Below are positions 50,330 to 57,337 of a DNA stretch of 57,337 nt, piece after piece. The DNA is from an uncultured Pelagibacteraceae bacterium (GTDB taxonomy: Bacteria > Pseudomonadota > Alphaproteobacteria > Pelagibacterales > Pelagibacteraceae), in contig CACFQM010000002.1 in NCBI GenBank assembly GCA_902568425.1, forward strand, positions 1-57,337. Direction: 5' to 3'. A program made the translations under genes and the position numbers. Under the pieces are notes generated by a model that was not told the origin of the DNA, did no database searches, and saw nothing but the letters and a program-made list of their open reading frames with translations. The stretch's first letter is position 1. Each line of letters begins with the position of its first letter.

Positions 50330-50755
50330 ATGAAAAGAATTGCATTAGGCATAATTGTTGCAGTGCTATTTACAGCTAATGCAGAAGTTTTTGGCGAAGT
50401 CACAAATGGTTCGCTCACAACTACTTGGAGTTATGACAGAACTTATGAAATGATTACTATACGTGCTTATAATAGCCATCCTTCGAAATCATTGAAGGTT
50501 ACTAAAATTAAAATATGGAATAATGCTTGCAGCAATATATCCACATCATCTGCAGGTGACAGAACTTATGCAATCAATCAAATAGTTAGACCATTATCAG
50601 ATAGAAAAATAACAGTTAATGCTTATTTACCAAGAAGTAAAGGTGGTATCCATTGTTCATTAATTGATCATGATATGATTGAACCAAAAAAGTCGAAGCC
50701 AGTACCAAAAAAAAGTGGTTCTCAAAAACTTCTAGATAAAATTATAGGAAACTAA
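50330..50755 (+). CDS. Exported hypothetical protein
   Basis: 141 residues with a signal peptide (residues 1-22 or so, ending ANAEVFGE). The mature region TNGSLTTTWSYDRTYEMITIRAYNSHPSKSLKVTKIKIWNNACSN is strand-rich, and two cysteines (near 65 and 104) may form a disulphide. The C-terminal tail is proline- and lysine-rich (EPKKSKPVPKKS). No family recognised. It is divergent from ETF-QO with at most 28 bases between starts, and 11 bases ahead of the next gene. Confidence 0.6.
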   Translation: MKRIALGIIVAVLFTANAEVFGEVTNGSLTTTWSYDRTYEMITIRAYNSHPSKSLKVTKIKIWNNACSNISTSSAGDRTYAINQIVRPLSDRKITVNAYLPRSKGGIHCSLIDHDMIEPKKSKPVPKKSGSQKLLDKIIGN

Positions 50756-50766
50756 TAAGGTTAATT

Positions 50767-51105
50767 ATGGAAAAATTATTAAAAGAATATTGGGAAGGCA
50801 ATATACCTCTCGTAAAAAGTTATTGGATTGGCTGTATACTTGTTCCAATAGTATTAACTATTCCAATGTGGCCGGCGTATAGTGGAAGTGTTTCGGATGG
50901 CTACGCAACATTTGTTATAGTTTGGTTTTTTGCAATGCTTGCAGCTAATGTTTTTTTACTTATAGGTGGTTTTAAAAGTGCGCAAAAATATGTTGCGATG
51001 AAAAGAAAGAAAAAACAGAGTGCGGGTTGGGGAATAGCGGCTCAAGTTTTAATAGTTTTAGGAGCGCTAAATGTGATCAAAGAAGTTCTTACTTTATTTA
51101 CTTAA
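50767..51105 (+). CDS. Hypothetical small inner-membrane protein
   Basis: 112 residues with three hydrophobic helices (about 23-38, 47-69 and 86-108) separated by a WPAYSGSVSDGYAT loop and a strongly basic loop MKRKKKQ. Preceded by a weak ribosome site (AAGG). No family recognised. It ends exactly where the convergent etfA gene ends (51105/51106), leaving no room for a terminator between them. Confidence 0.55.
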   Translation: MEKLLKEYWEGNIPLVKSYWIGCILVPIVLTIPMWPAYSGSVSDGYATFVIVWFFAMLAANVFLLIGGFKSAQKYVAMKRKKKQSAGWGIAAQVLIVLGALNVIKEVLTLFT

Positions 51106-52059
51106 TTATTTTTGGATAGTGTTGAGTTTATTTAACTCAGATAAAAATTCTGGAAGAGCTTTAAATAAATCTGCTTCTAAACCATAATCTGCAATACTAA
51201 ATATCGGTGCCTCCCCATCTTTATTGATTGCGACAATTATTTTACTCTCTTTCATGCCGGCTAAATGCTGAATGGCACCTGAAATACCAACTGCAATATA
51301 TAGATCAGGAACAACTACTTTTCCTGTTTGTCCTACTTGATGATCGTTACTTATATAACCTGCATCAACAGCTGCTCGTGATGCACCTACTGCTGCATTT
51401 AATTTATCAGCAATATCATTTATTAATTTAAAGTTCTCTCCACTTTCTAGTCCTCTTCCACCAGATACTACTATTCTTGCAGTTCCAAGTTCAGGTCTTT
51501 CTGATTTTGTTTCTTCTCTTTTTATAAATTTAGAAAAGTTAGGAATATCGGCTGCATCTACTTTATCAATTTGTGCAGAACCTCCTGTTTTAGGTGCGGG
51601 TTCAAATGATGTTGGTCTAATTGTTACACATCTTTTTTTGTCGTTACTTTTTACAGTCGCAAATGCATTCCCTGCATAAATTGGTCTTACAAATGTATCT
51701 GGTGATTTTACTTTTATAACATCACTTACTTGAGAAGTGTCTAATGCAGCAGCAACCCTTGGCATAAAGTTTTTTCCAAAAGTATTTGCTGATGCAACGA
51801 TATGATCATATTTTTCAGAATGTTTTGTTACAAGTGGAGCTAAATTTTCTGGTAAATAATTTTGATAATTAGGAGAATCGCAGTGTAAAACTTTTTTAAC
51901 TAGAGGAACTGCTGCAGCTTCTTTAGCTACACTTTCTGATCCACTACCCGCTACTAAAACATGTACCTCTGAATCAATTTTAGATGCTGCAGTTATTGCA
52001 TTTAAAGTAAATGGTTTAAGATTTTTATTATTGTGTTCTGCTATTAATAGTACTGACAT
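51106..52059 (-). CDS. etfA: Electron transfer flavoprotein alpha subunit
   Basis: 317 residues, the family size. The N-terminal [26 protein letters not shown] is the alpha-subunit domain I; the FAD-binding C-terminal domain shows VVSGGRGLESGENFKLINDIADKLNAAVGASRAAVDAGYI and VVVPDLYIAVGISGAIQHLAGM, then IFSIADYGLEADLFKALPEF. ETF collects electrons from flavoprotein dehydrogenases, here most directly the adjacent dimethylglycine-dehydrogenase-like protein, and passes them to ETF-QO. Overlaps etfB by one base. Confidence 0.97.
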   Translation of the reverse strand: MSVLLIAEHNNKNLKPFTLNAITAASKIDSEVHVLVAGSGSESVAKEAAAVPLVKKVLHCDSPNYQNYLPENLAPLVTKHSEKYDHIVASANTFGKNFMPRVAAALDTSQVSDVIKVKSPDTFVRPIYAGNAFATVKSNDKKRCVTIRPTSFEPAPKTGGSAQIDKVDAADIPNFSKFIKREETKSERPELGTARIVVSGGRGLESGENFKLINDIADKLNAAVGASRAAVDAGYISNDHQVGQTGKVVVPDLYIAVGISGAIQHLAGMKESKIIVAINKDGEAPIFSIADYGLEADLFKALPEFLSELNKLNTIQK

Positions 52060-52808
52060 TAAATTACCTTAGCCTCATTTTTAAGTTTACTTACTAATTC
52101 TGCTACATTTGCAACTTTAATTCCTGCTTTTCTTTTTGGTGGTTCTTCTACTTTTAATTGCTGAACTCTATTTGTAATGTCTACGCCTAAATCTTTTGCA
52201 ATCATTTGATCAATTGGTTTCTTTTTCGCTTTCATTATATTTGGTAACGATGCATAACGTGGTTCGTTTAATCTGAGGTCACAAGTTACAACAGCGGGTA
52301 AATTAACTTCAACTGTTTCTAAACCTTCGTCTATTTCTCTGACTATTTCCATGCTTTTATCTTTCAAAGTTACTTTTGATGAAAAAGTTGCTTGAGGCCA
52401 ATTCAACATCGCTGCAAGCATTTGTCCTGTTTGGTTGCAATCGTCGTCTATTGCTTGCTTGCCTAAGAAAACCATATCTGGTTTTTCTTTCTCAACTACT
52501 TTTTTTAAAATTTTGGCAATACCTAGTGGTTCAATATAAGTATCTGACTTAACATGAATTCCTCTATCAGCTCCAACCGCTAAAGCTTTTCTAACAGTTT
52601 CTTGTGCTTTGTCGTCACCAATTGTCACTGCAACAATTTCTTTTACTTTTCCAGACTCTTTTAATTTAACAGACTCCTCTGTTGCATTATCATCTGGAGG
52701 ATTAGTTGACATCTTAACGTTGTCTGTATGAACTCCAGAGCCATCCTCTTTGACTCTTATCTGAACATTGTAATCAATAACTCTTTTAACAGCGACTAAT
52801 ATTTTCAT
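52059..52808 (-). CDS. etfB: Electron transfer flavoprotein beta subunit
   Basis: 249 residues, standard size. The start [20 protein letters not shown] is typical, with [28 protein letters not shown] and [32 protein letters not shown] (AMP-binding region), and [22 protein letters not shown] with the recognition-loop region. It is encoded between the dehydrogenase and etfA with single-base overlaps on both sides, which implies strict co-expression. Confidence 0.97.
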   Translation of the reverse strand: MKILVAVKRVIDYNVQIRVKEDGSGVHTDNVKMSTNPPDDNATEESVKLKESGKVKEIVAVTIGDDKAQETVRKALAVGADRGIHVKSDTYIEPLGIAKILKKVVEKEKPDMVFLGKQAIDDDCNQTGQMLAAMLNWPQATFSSKVTLKDKSMEIVREIDEGLETVEVNLPAVVTCDLRLNEPRYASLPNIMKAKKKPIDQMIAKDLGVDITNRVQQLKVEEPPKRKAGIKVANVAELVSKLKNEAKVI

Positions 52809-55240
52809 TATGCTCTTAGTAATTTATTTTCGGAGTCGTAGGGTGAGTCTTCAATAATTGAAACTTCATGCATTTTACCTAATATATCTATTTTAAGTTT
52901 TTGTCCAACTTTTGCATATTCAGGTTTAACCATTCCAAGAGCAATAGATTTTTTCAATCTAAAACCGTAATCTCCTCCGGTCGCTCTTCCAATCACAGAT
53001 CCATTTTCGTAAATAGGATTGTTTCCAAGCACATCTGCGTCTGAAACTCCGTGAATTTCCATGGTTACTAATTTATTTGAAAAACCTTTTGCTCTCCATT
53101 GATCCAGTGCCGCACGTCCAATAAAATCTCCTTTATTAGGATGAATAAATCTATCTAAACCTGACTCGTAAGGTGCGTATTCGATAGAAAGTTCTGTGCC
53201 AACCAACTTGTAAGATTTTTCAACTCTTAAACTATTCATTGCTCTGATACCGTATGGTTTAAGATTAAATTCTTTTCCAGCTTCCATAAGTTTATCAAAT
53301 ATATGATTTTGGTATTCAATTGGATGATGTAACTCCCAACCTAGCTCGCCAACGAAATTTACTCTCATCGCATTACAAGGTGCTAGGCCAATATTAATAT
53401 TTTGTGCACTAAGCCATTTAAATTTTTCATTTGAAAAATCTGTTTTAGATACTTTTTGCATAAGTTGTCTTGCTTTAGGACCTGATACAACAAGTACTCC
53501 CATACTATTAGTTAGATTTTCGTACTGTACTGTTCCATCTTTTGGCATCCATTTATGAATCCAATCATGATCTAATCTTTGGTAAGCACCAGCTGAAACT
53601 AAATAAAAACTATCTTCGGCTTCTCTCATTATTGTAAATTCAGAATGTACTCCACCTTTTGTATTAAGTGCGTGACATAAATTAATTCTACCAATTTTTT
53701 TAGGAAGTTTATTTGCAACAAGTTTATCTAAAAATTCTTCAGCTCCTGGTCCTTTTATTCTGCACTTACCAAATGCAGACATGTCTAATAGTCCTACATT
53801 TTCTTTTACGTTCTTGCATTCTTTCTCGACACTTTTAAACCAATTTGATCTTCTAAATGACCAATCATCCTCTTGTTTTTCTCCATCAGTTGCAAAAAAA
53901 TTTGGTCTTTCCCAACCAAACTTCTGTCCAAAAACTGCACCAAGTTTTTTCATTCGATCATAGCAAGGCGCTTGTCTCAATGGTCTTCCAGCTTCACGTT
54001 CTTCGTCTGGATAATGAACTGTAAATACATTTGCATAAGCCTCTTCATTTTTTTCCATTAAATAAGATTTTGTGACGTATGATCCAAATCTTCTTGGATC
54101 TACACCAAGCATATCTATTGTTGGTTCCCCATCTATAATCCATTCTGCTAATTGCCAGCCAGCACCTCCTGCTGCAGTAATTCCAAAACTATGTCCATCA
54201 TTAATCCAAAAATTTTTTAATCCCCAAGCTGGTCCTACCAATGGACTTCCATCGGGTGTGTAACAAATAGCTCCGTTATAAACTTTTTTAACCCCAACCT
54301 CACCAAAAGCAGGTACTCTTTTAATAGCTCCCTCAATGTGTGGTGCTAGTCTATCTAAATCCTCTTGAAATAATTCGTATTCGCTATCTTTTGACGGACC
54401 ATCCACATAACAACAAGGTGCACCTTTTTCATAAGGTCCTAAGATAAATCCGCCAGCTTCCTCTCTCATGTACCAAGAGTTATCACTATCTCTTAATACC
54501 CCCATCTCTGGTTTCTTTTCCTTTTGTCTTTTTTGAACTTCTGGATGTGGTTCTGTAACAATATATTGATGTTCAACAGGTATTGCTGGAATTTCAATTC
54601 CTACCATCTCGCCAGTTTGTCTTGCAAAATTTCCACTACAAGAAACAACATGTTCACATGAGATAGATCCTTTGTCTGTCTCAACAGTCCAACCATCTTT
54701 TGTTTGTTTAATGCCAACAACGGTTGTGTTTCTATAAATTTCTGCGCCGTGATTTCTTGCACCTGTCGCTAACGCTTGAGTAAGATCTGCGGGTTGAATG
54801 TACCCGTCTTCTGGATGTTGAATTGCTCCCTCAAGTCCCTCTATATTACATAGAGGCCAAATTTCTTTTACTTGTTCTGGCTTTAAAAATTTAACTTTTA
54901 CTCCAATTGTTTTTGCAACCCCTGCGTACTGATGGTATTCATCCATTCGATCTTTTGTTTGTGCTAAACGAATATTTGAAACAACACTGAAACCTACTTT
55001 TTTACCAGTTTCTTTTTCTAACGATTTGTAAAGTTGAACAGCATATCGGTGAAGTTGTCCCACAGAATAACTCATGTTAAAAAGAGGAAGCAAACCTGCT
55101 GCGTGCCAAGTGGAACCTGAAGTAAGTTCTTTTCTCTCAACTAAAACAACATCAGACCAACCTTTTTTGGCTAAATGATAGAGTGTGCTTACACCTACTG
55201 CGCCACCTCCAACAACTACAACTTTGGCTCTGGATTTCAT
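52808..55240 (-). CDS. Dimethylglycine dehydrogenase-like FAD/folate oxidoreductase
   Basis: 810 residues with the DMGDH/sarcosine dehydrogenase domain order: N-terminal FAD-binding oxidoreductase ([21 protein letters not shown]), probable covalent-FAD histidine His46 in [12 protein letters not shown], then FAO_M and GcvT-like folate domains ([75 protein letters not shown]). Such enzymes oxidatively demethylate dimethylglycine or sarcosine, give methylene-tetrahydrofolate and reduce ETF. Location directly before etfB and etfA supports ETF as acceptor. The precise substrate (dimethylglycine or sarcosine) is not decided by sequence alone; soxBDAG nearby covers sarcosine. Confidence 0.9.
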   Translation of the reverse strand: MKSRAKVVVVGGGAVGVSTLYHLAKKGWSDVVLVERKELTSGSTWHAAGLLPLFNMSYSVGQLHRYAVQLYKSLEKETGKKVGFSVVSNIRLAQTKDRMDEYHQYAGVAKTIGVKVKFLKPEQVKEIWPLCNIEGLEGAIQHPEDGYIQPADLTQALATGARNHGAEIYRNTTVVGIKQTKDGWTVETDKGSISCEHVVSCSGNFARQTGEMVGIEIPAIPVEHQYIVTEPHPEVQKRQKEKKPEMGVLRDSDNSWYMREEAGGFILGPYEKGAPCCYVDGPSKDSEYELFQEDLDRLAPHIEGAIKRVPAFGEVGVKKVYNGAICYTPDGSPLVGPAWGLKNFWINDGHSFGITAAGGAGWQLAEWIIDGEPTIDMLGVDPRRFGSYVTKSYLMEKNEEAYANVFTVHYPDEEREAGRPLRQAPCYDRMKKLGAVFGQKFGWERPNFFATDGEKQEDDWSFRRSNWFKSVEKECKNVKENVGLLDMSAFGKCRIKGPGAEEFLDKLVANKLPKKIGRINLCHALNTKGGVHSEFTIMREAEDSFYLVSAGAYQRLDHDWIHKWMPKDGTVQYENLTNSMGVLVVSGPKARQLMQKVSKTDFSNEKFKWLSAQNINIGLAPCNAMRVNFVGELGWELHHPIEYQNHIFDKLMEAGKEFNLKPYGIRAMNSLRVEKSYKLVGTELSIEYAPYESGLDRFIHPNKGDFIGRAALDQWRAKGFSNKLVTMEIHGVSDADVLGNNPIYENGSVIGRATGGDYGFRLKKSIALGMVKPEYAKVGQKLKIDILGKMHEVSIIEDSPYDSENKLLRA

Positions 55241-55288
55241 TAGTTGAGAATATGATATGTTGATATAGATTTAAATGATTAAAATTGG

Positions 55289-55711
55289 CTATTTTTCCTT
55301 AGGCCAATAAGAATAACGAGGTTTGCTTGCTGGAAATGCATCTTTCACTTTAACGTTTTTGATATCTTTTAAATGTAAAACCCATCGTGTTTTTGCTTCC
55401 ACACCTTTGGATTGTAGATTATTTTTTTGGTCAATAATATTGGTCCTGACCAAATTTGATTTATCTTCAATAAAAGTTTCTATTGAATCAATTTTTTTTA
55501 CAATTTTTTGTTTTTTACTTTGAATAAAGTGCTCAACTGGGAACTTGCCTGTTTTATGTTTTACACCATAACTTAACCCAGTAGTTGCTGCAGAATATGC
55601 TAGATTTCCTTGAGATGCACTAGCTGCAGGCCCAATCATAGGAGCTAAAGATGCTTGATAACATCCTGATAATAAAAATAATAGGGATAGAATCCCTGCA
55701 AAAAATTTCAT
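55289..55711 (-). CDS. Putative lipoprotein, paralogue of the protein at 55810
   Basis: 140 residues from the ATG at 55711, giving the lipoprotein signal MKFFAGILSLLFLLSGC with a lipobox ending LSGC; an in-frame upstream ATG adds five residues. The N-terminal mature part SLAPMIGPAASASQGNLAYSAATTGLSYGVKHKTGKFPVEHF is shared with the next lipoprotein. The C-terminal half is charged (KKQKIVKKIDSIETFIEDKSN) and probably helical. No function known. The shared region suggests a duplicated gene. Confidence 0.65.
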   Translation of the reverse strand: MKFFAGILSLLFLLSGCYQASLAPMIGPAASASQGNLAYSAATTGLSYGVKHKTGKFPVEHFIQSKKQKIVKKIDSIETFIEDKSNLVRTNIIDQKNNLQSKGVEAKTRWVLHLKDIKNVKVKDAFPASKPRYSYWPKEK

Positions 55712-55809
55712 TAGTGTCATTAACACAATGTTTTAATTTTAAAAGAAAATTATGAGTGATATTTCGTTACAGGATATTTCTTGAATAAAAAAGTAAACTT
55801 AAAGTTGTG

Positions 55810-56184
55810 TTAATCTTTTTTTTGTTTTCCAAAAAGCTGCTTGTGGTTTTTTTCTATTCTTGCTTGAAGATTTAGTCCCAAAAGTTGTTTTCTAGTTTTT
55901 TCTATCCTTTTATTTATCATAGAACAAAATTCAGGTTTCTTAATGCATGGATTGATTTTAGATTTTGTACTGTCTAATGTTTTTATTTGTTTTTCACTTA
56001 AAACGTGTTCAAAAGGAGTTTTCCCAGTTTTTTTCTTAACTATGTGATTAATTGTTGTTGATGTTGCTGTTTCAGTTAGTTTACCAGATGCGACACCTGT
56101 TGCAGGACCAACCATAGTTAATGAGTTGGTATAACAACCGGTTAAGAAAATCCCAAAAAATAGCAGTCCTAAAATTTTTTTCAT
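55810..56184 (-). CDS. Putative lipoprotein, paralogue of the protein at 55289
   Basis: 124 residues. Lipobox FLTGC gives a lipidated cysteine at about residue 17. SLTMVGPATGVASGKLTETATSTTINHIVKKKTGKTPFEHVLS aligns with the neighbouring lipoprotein (GPA, ASG/ASQG, KxKTGKxPxEH). The C-terminal part has two cysteines (CIKKPEFC) and a lysine-rich end. No family recognised. A palindrome at 56241-56258 lies about 57 bases before the start codon. Confidence 0.65.
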   Translation of the reverse strand: MKKILGLLFFGIFLTGCYTNSLTMVGPATGVASGKLTETATSTTINHIVKKKTGKTPFEHVLSEKQIKTLDSTKSKINPCIKKPEFCSMINKRIEKTRKQLLGLNLQARIEKNHKQLFGKQKKD

Positions 56185-56240
56185 TCCTTATCTCCAATAA
56201 CGAATCAATCACAAAACTGTGGATAAATATATAGAATTTT

Positions 56241-56258
56241 AAGTTGTAAATACAACTT
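56241..56258. promoter_or_regulatory. 18-bp palindrome upstream of the lipoprotein gene
   Basis: AAGTTGTAAATACAACTT, perfectly symmetrical about AA/AT centre with arms AAGTTGTA and TACAACTT. It sits in the 84-bp gap between the hydroxyacid dehydrogenase and the lipoprotein gene. It resembles the 16561-16580 palindrome (both GTTGT and ACAAC half-sites) but the spacing is two bases shorter. Confidence 0.45.
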
Positions 56259-56268
56259 ATAGTTTAGG

Positions 56269-57219
56269 CTAATTTACTAATCTTTTTGGTTTTCCTTCAA
56301 TGCAAGAATTTAAGTTTTCGATCATTTGGTCGAAGAAAATAGAATAATTTTCTTCTGTAACATAACCAAGATGAGGAGTTAATAATGCGTTAGGTAAAAA
56401 TCTTAATTTGTGATCCTGAGGTAAAGGTTCTTTATCATAAACATCGAGGCCTGCCCCAGCGATAACATCATCCTCTAATGCTTGTATTAAATCTTTTTCA
56501 TTTATTATTGGTCCTCTTGATGTGTTAATTAAGAAACAAGTCTTCTTCATCATTTTTAATTCATTTTCAGTAATTAAATTTTTATATCTTTCGCCTAATA
56601 CAACATGGAGAGATATAATATCTGATTGTCTAAATAATTCTTCTTTACTCATGGGTAATACTCCAAGTTTGTCAGCTTCAGATAAATTTAAATTTTCACT
56701 CCATGCAACCACTTGCATCCCGAATGCTTTTCCAATTCTTGCTACTTGAGAACCAATTTTCCCAAGACCAATTATTCCTAAAATTTTACCTTTTAATTCA
56801 AATCCAATAGTCGTTTGCCAATACCCTTGAAACATATTATCAATTTCTTGCTTCATATTTCTTACTAAACCAAGAATTAAAGCCCAGGTAATTTCAGCAG
56901 TTGGATTAGAGTTTATCTCAGTTCCACAAACAATGATTTTTTTACTTTTTGTATACTCTAAATCAATTGACTTGTTTCTCATGCCACTAGTTAAGATATA
57001 TTTTAAGTTTTTAAGTCCCTCTAAAAGAGATTTGGTTAAAGTAGTTCTTTCCCTCATTATAAATAAGGCATCGAACTTCTCTAAAGCTAAAATAGCTTCG
57101 GCTTCACTTTGAAAAGGTTCGTTAAAAATTACAAATTCAAATTTATCTTTGTGTTTGTCTGTATCAATAAATTCCTCAAAAATATTTTGGTAGTCGTCCA
57201 AAACTGCAATTTTTATCAT
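56269..57219 (-). CDS. D-isomer-specific 2-hydroxyacid dehydrogenase family protein
   Basis: 316 residues, the family size. NAD-binding motif GKILGIIGLGKIGSQVARIGKAFGMQVVAW (GxGxxG) occupies the middle, and the three catalytic residues are in their expected motifs: Arg in INTSRGPIINEKDL, Glu in DVYDKEPLP, His in LTPHLGYVTEE. The N-terminal lid MIKIAVLDDYQNIF begins in the subgroup with an aspartate-tyrosine. Family members reduce 2-keto acids or oxidise D-2-hydroxy acids; substrate unknown. It lies directly downstream of, and abuts, the DadA-like gene. Confidence 0.9.
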   Translation of the reverse strand: MIKIAVLDDYQNIFEEFIDTDKHKDKFEFVIFNEPFQSEAEAILALEKFDALFIMRERTTLTKSLLEGLKNLKYILTSGMRNKSIDLEYTKSKKIIVCGTEINSNPTAEITWALILGLVRNMKQEIDNMFQGYWQTTIGFELKGKILGIIGLGKIGSQVARIGKAFGMQVVAWSENLNLSEADKLGVLPMSKEELFRQSDIISLHVVLGERYKNLITENELKMMKKTCFLINTSRGPIINEKDLIQALEDDVIAGAGLDVYDKEPLPQDHKLRFLPNALLTPHLGYVTEENYSIFFDQMIENLNSCIEGKPKRLVN

Positions 57220-57336
57220 TTAATTAAATCTCGATGAGCTATAGGGTGATAAATCTAAATTTGTTTTTTCATTTGCTAAAATACCAGAGACAACCTTGCC
57301 AGTTATAGCGCCTAAGGTCCAGCCTAAATGTTGGTG
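57220..57336 (-). CDS. C-terminal fragment of a DadA-like FAD-dependent amino acid oxidoreductase
   Basis: Only the last 38 residues lie in the window. Translating the reverse strand gives HQHLGWTLGAITGKVVSGILANE and the ending LDLSPYSSSRFN, which matches the C-terminal FAD-binding helix of D-amino acid dehydrogenase (DadA) and related oxidases. The stop codon at 57220-57222 directly abuts the ATG of the hydroxyacid dehydrogenase. The rest is beyond the right edge. Confidence 0.72.
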   Translation of the reverse strand, partial: HQHLGWTLGAITGKVVSGILANEKTNLDLSPYSSSRFN

Positions 57337-57337
57337 A

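Overview
The window looks like a chromosomal segment from a SAR11 (Pelagibacterales) alphaproteobacterium. The reasons are its very AT-rich sequence, gene packing with start/stop overlaps almost everywhere, a tandem SAM-II/SAM-V riboswitch ahead of metY (an arrangement known from this lineage), two branched-chain-type ABC importers, and complete machinery for dimethylglycine and sarcosine oxidation. I see no rRNA, tRNA, insertion sequence, integrase or CRISPR array. No stretch over 300 bases lacks a gene; the longest gaps are the metY leader (26042-26306) and 42599-42824.

Layout. (1) 1-8654, minus strand: one gene chain reading tRNA-binding protein, LysE exporter, aconitase, 2-haloacid dehalogenase, MmgE/PrpD protein and TctC-TctB-TctA; TctA runs off the left edge. 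It looks like a tricarboxylate uptake and processing block. (2) 8788-14672: an amino-acid-type binding protein (plus strand) converging on its likely permease/ATPase genes and a ProC-like reductase, followed by an AbrB-type membrane protein and a small outer-membrane-type protein. (3) 16633-23340, minus strand: a second Liv-type importer (K-H-M-G-F), AzlC/AzlD, and a GlaH/CsiD-type glutarate 2-hydroxylase in one operon with an attenuator hairpin after the binding protein. (4) 23424-26041: small redox and export genes (LysE, glutaredoxin, CcdA, MsrB). (5) 26092-27650: promoter, SAM-II, terminator, SAM-V, metY. (6) 27669-33463: sarcosine oxidase soxBDAG with an extra SHOCT-like small gene between soxD and soxA.

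(7) 33485-44763 is the accessory part: PrsW-like and DUF2167-like membrane proteins, an SPPY DNA methyltransferase, and, converging on it, a tight six-gene minus-strand operon encoding a short coiled-coil protein, a Cas4/RecB-like nuclease with four cysteines, a ParB-fold protein, an SNF2-type ATPase, a DUF3883-like PD-(D/E)XK nuclease and a 15-residue-repeat protein. I do not recognise this combination as a named defence system; it is the best candidate here for something undescribed. Two paired membrane proteins of unknown function follow. (8) 44841-57337: a circularly permuted ATP-grasp protein divergent from an Anbu-type proteasome homologue, then ETF-ubiquinone oxidoreductase, EtfA, EtfB and a dimethylglycine-dehydrogenase-like flavoprotein, two paralogous lipoproteins, a D-2-hydroxyacid dehydrogenase and the tail of a DadA-like oxidase.

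Functionally, the DMG dehydrogenase, ETF, ETF-QO and sarcosine oxidase make a chain that strips methyl groups from glycine-betaine derivatives and feeds electrons to quinone, while metY supplies homocysteine/methionine under SAM control. All calls come from reading the sequence and recalled family knowledge; no database search was run.
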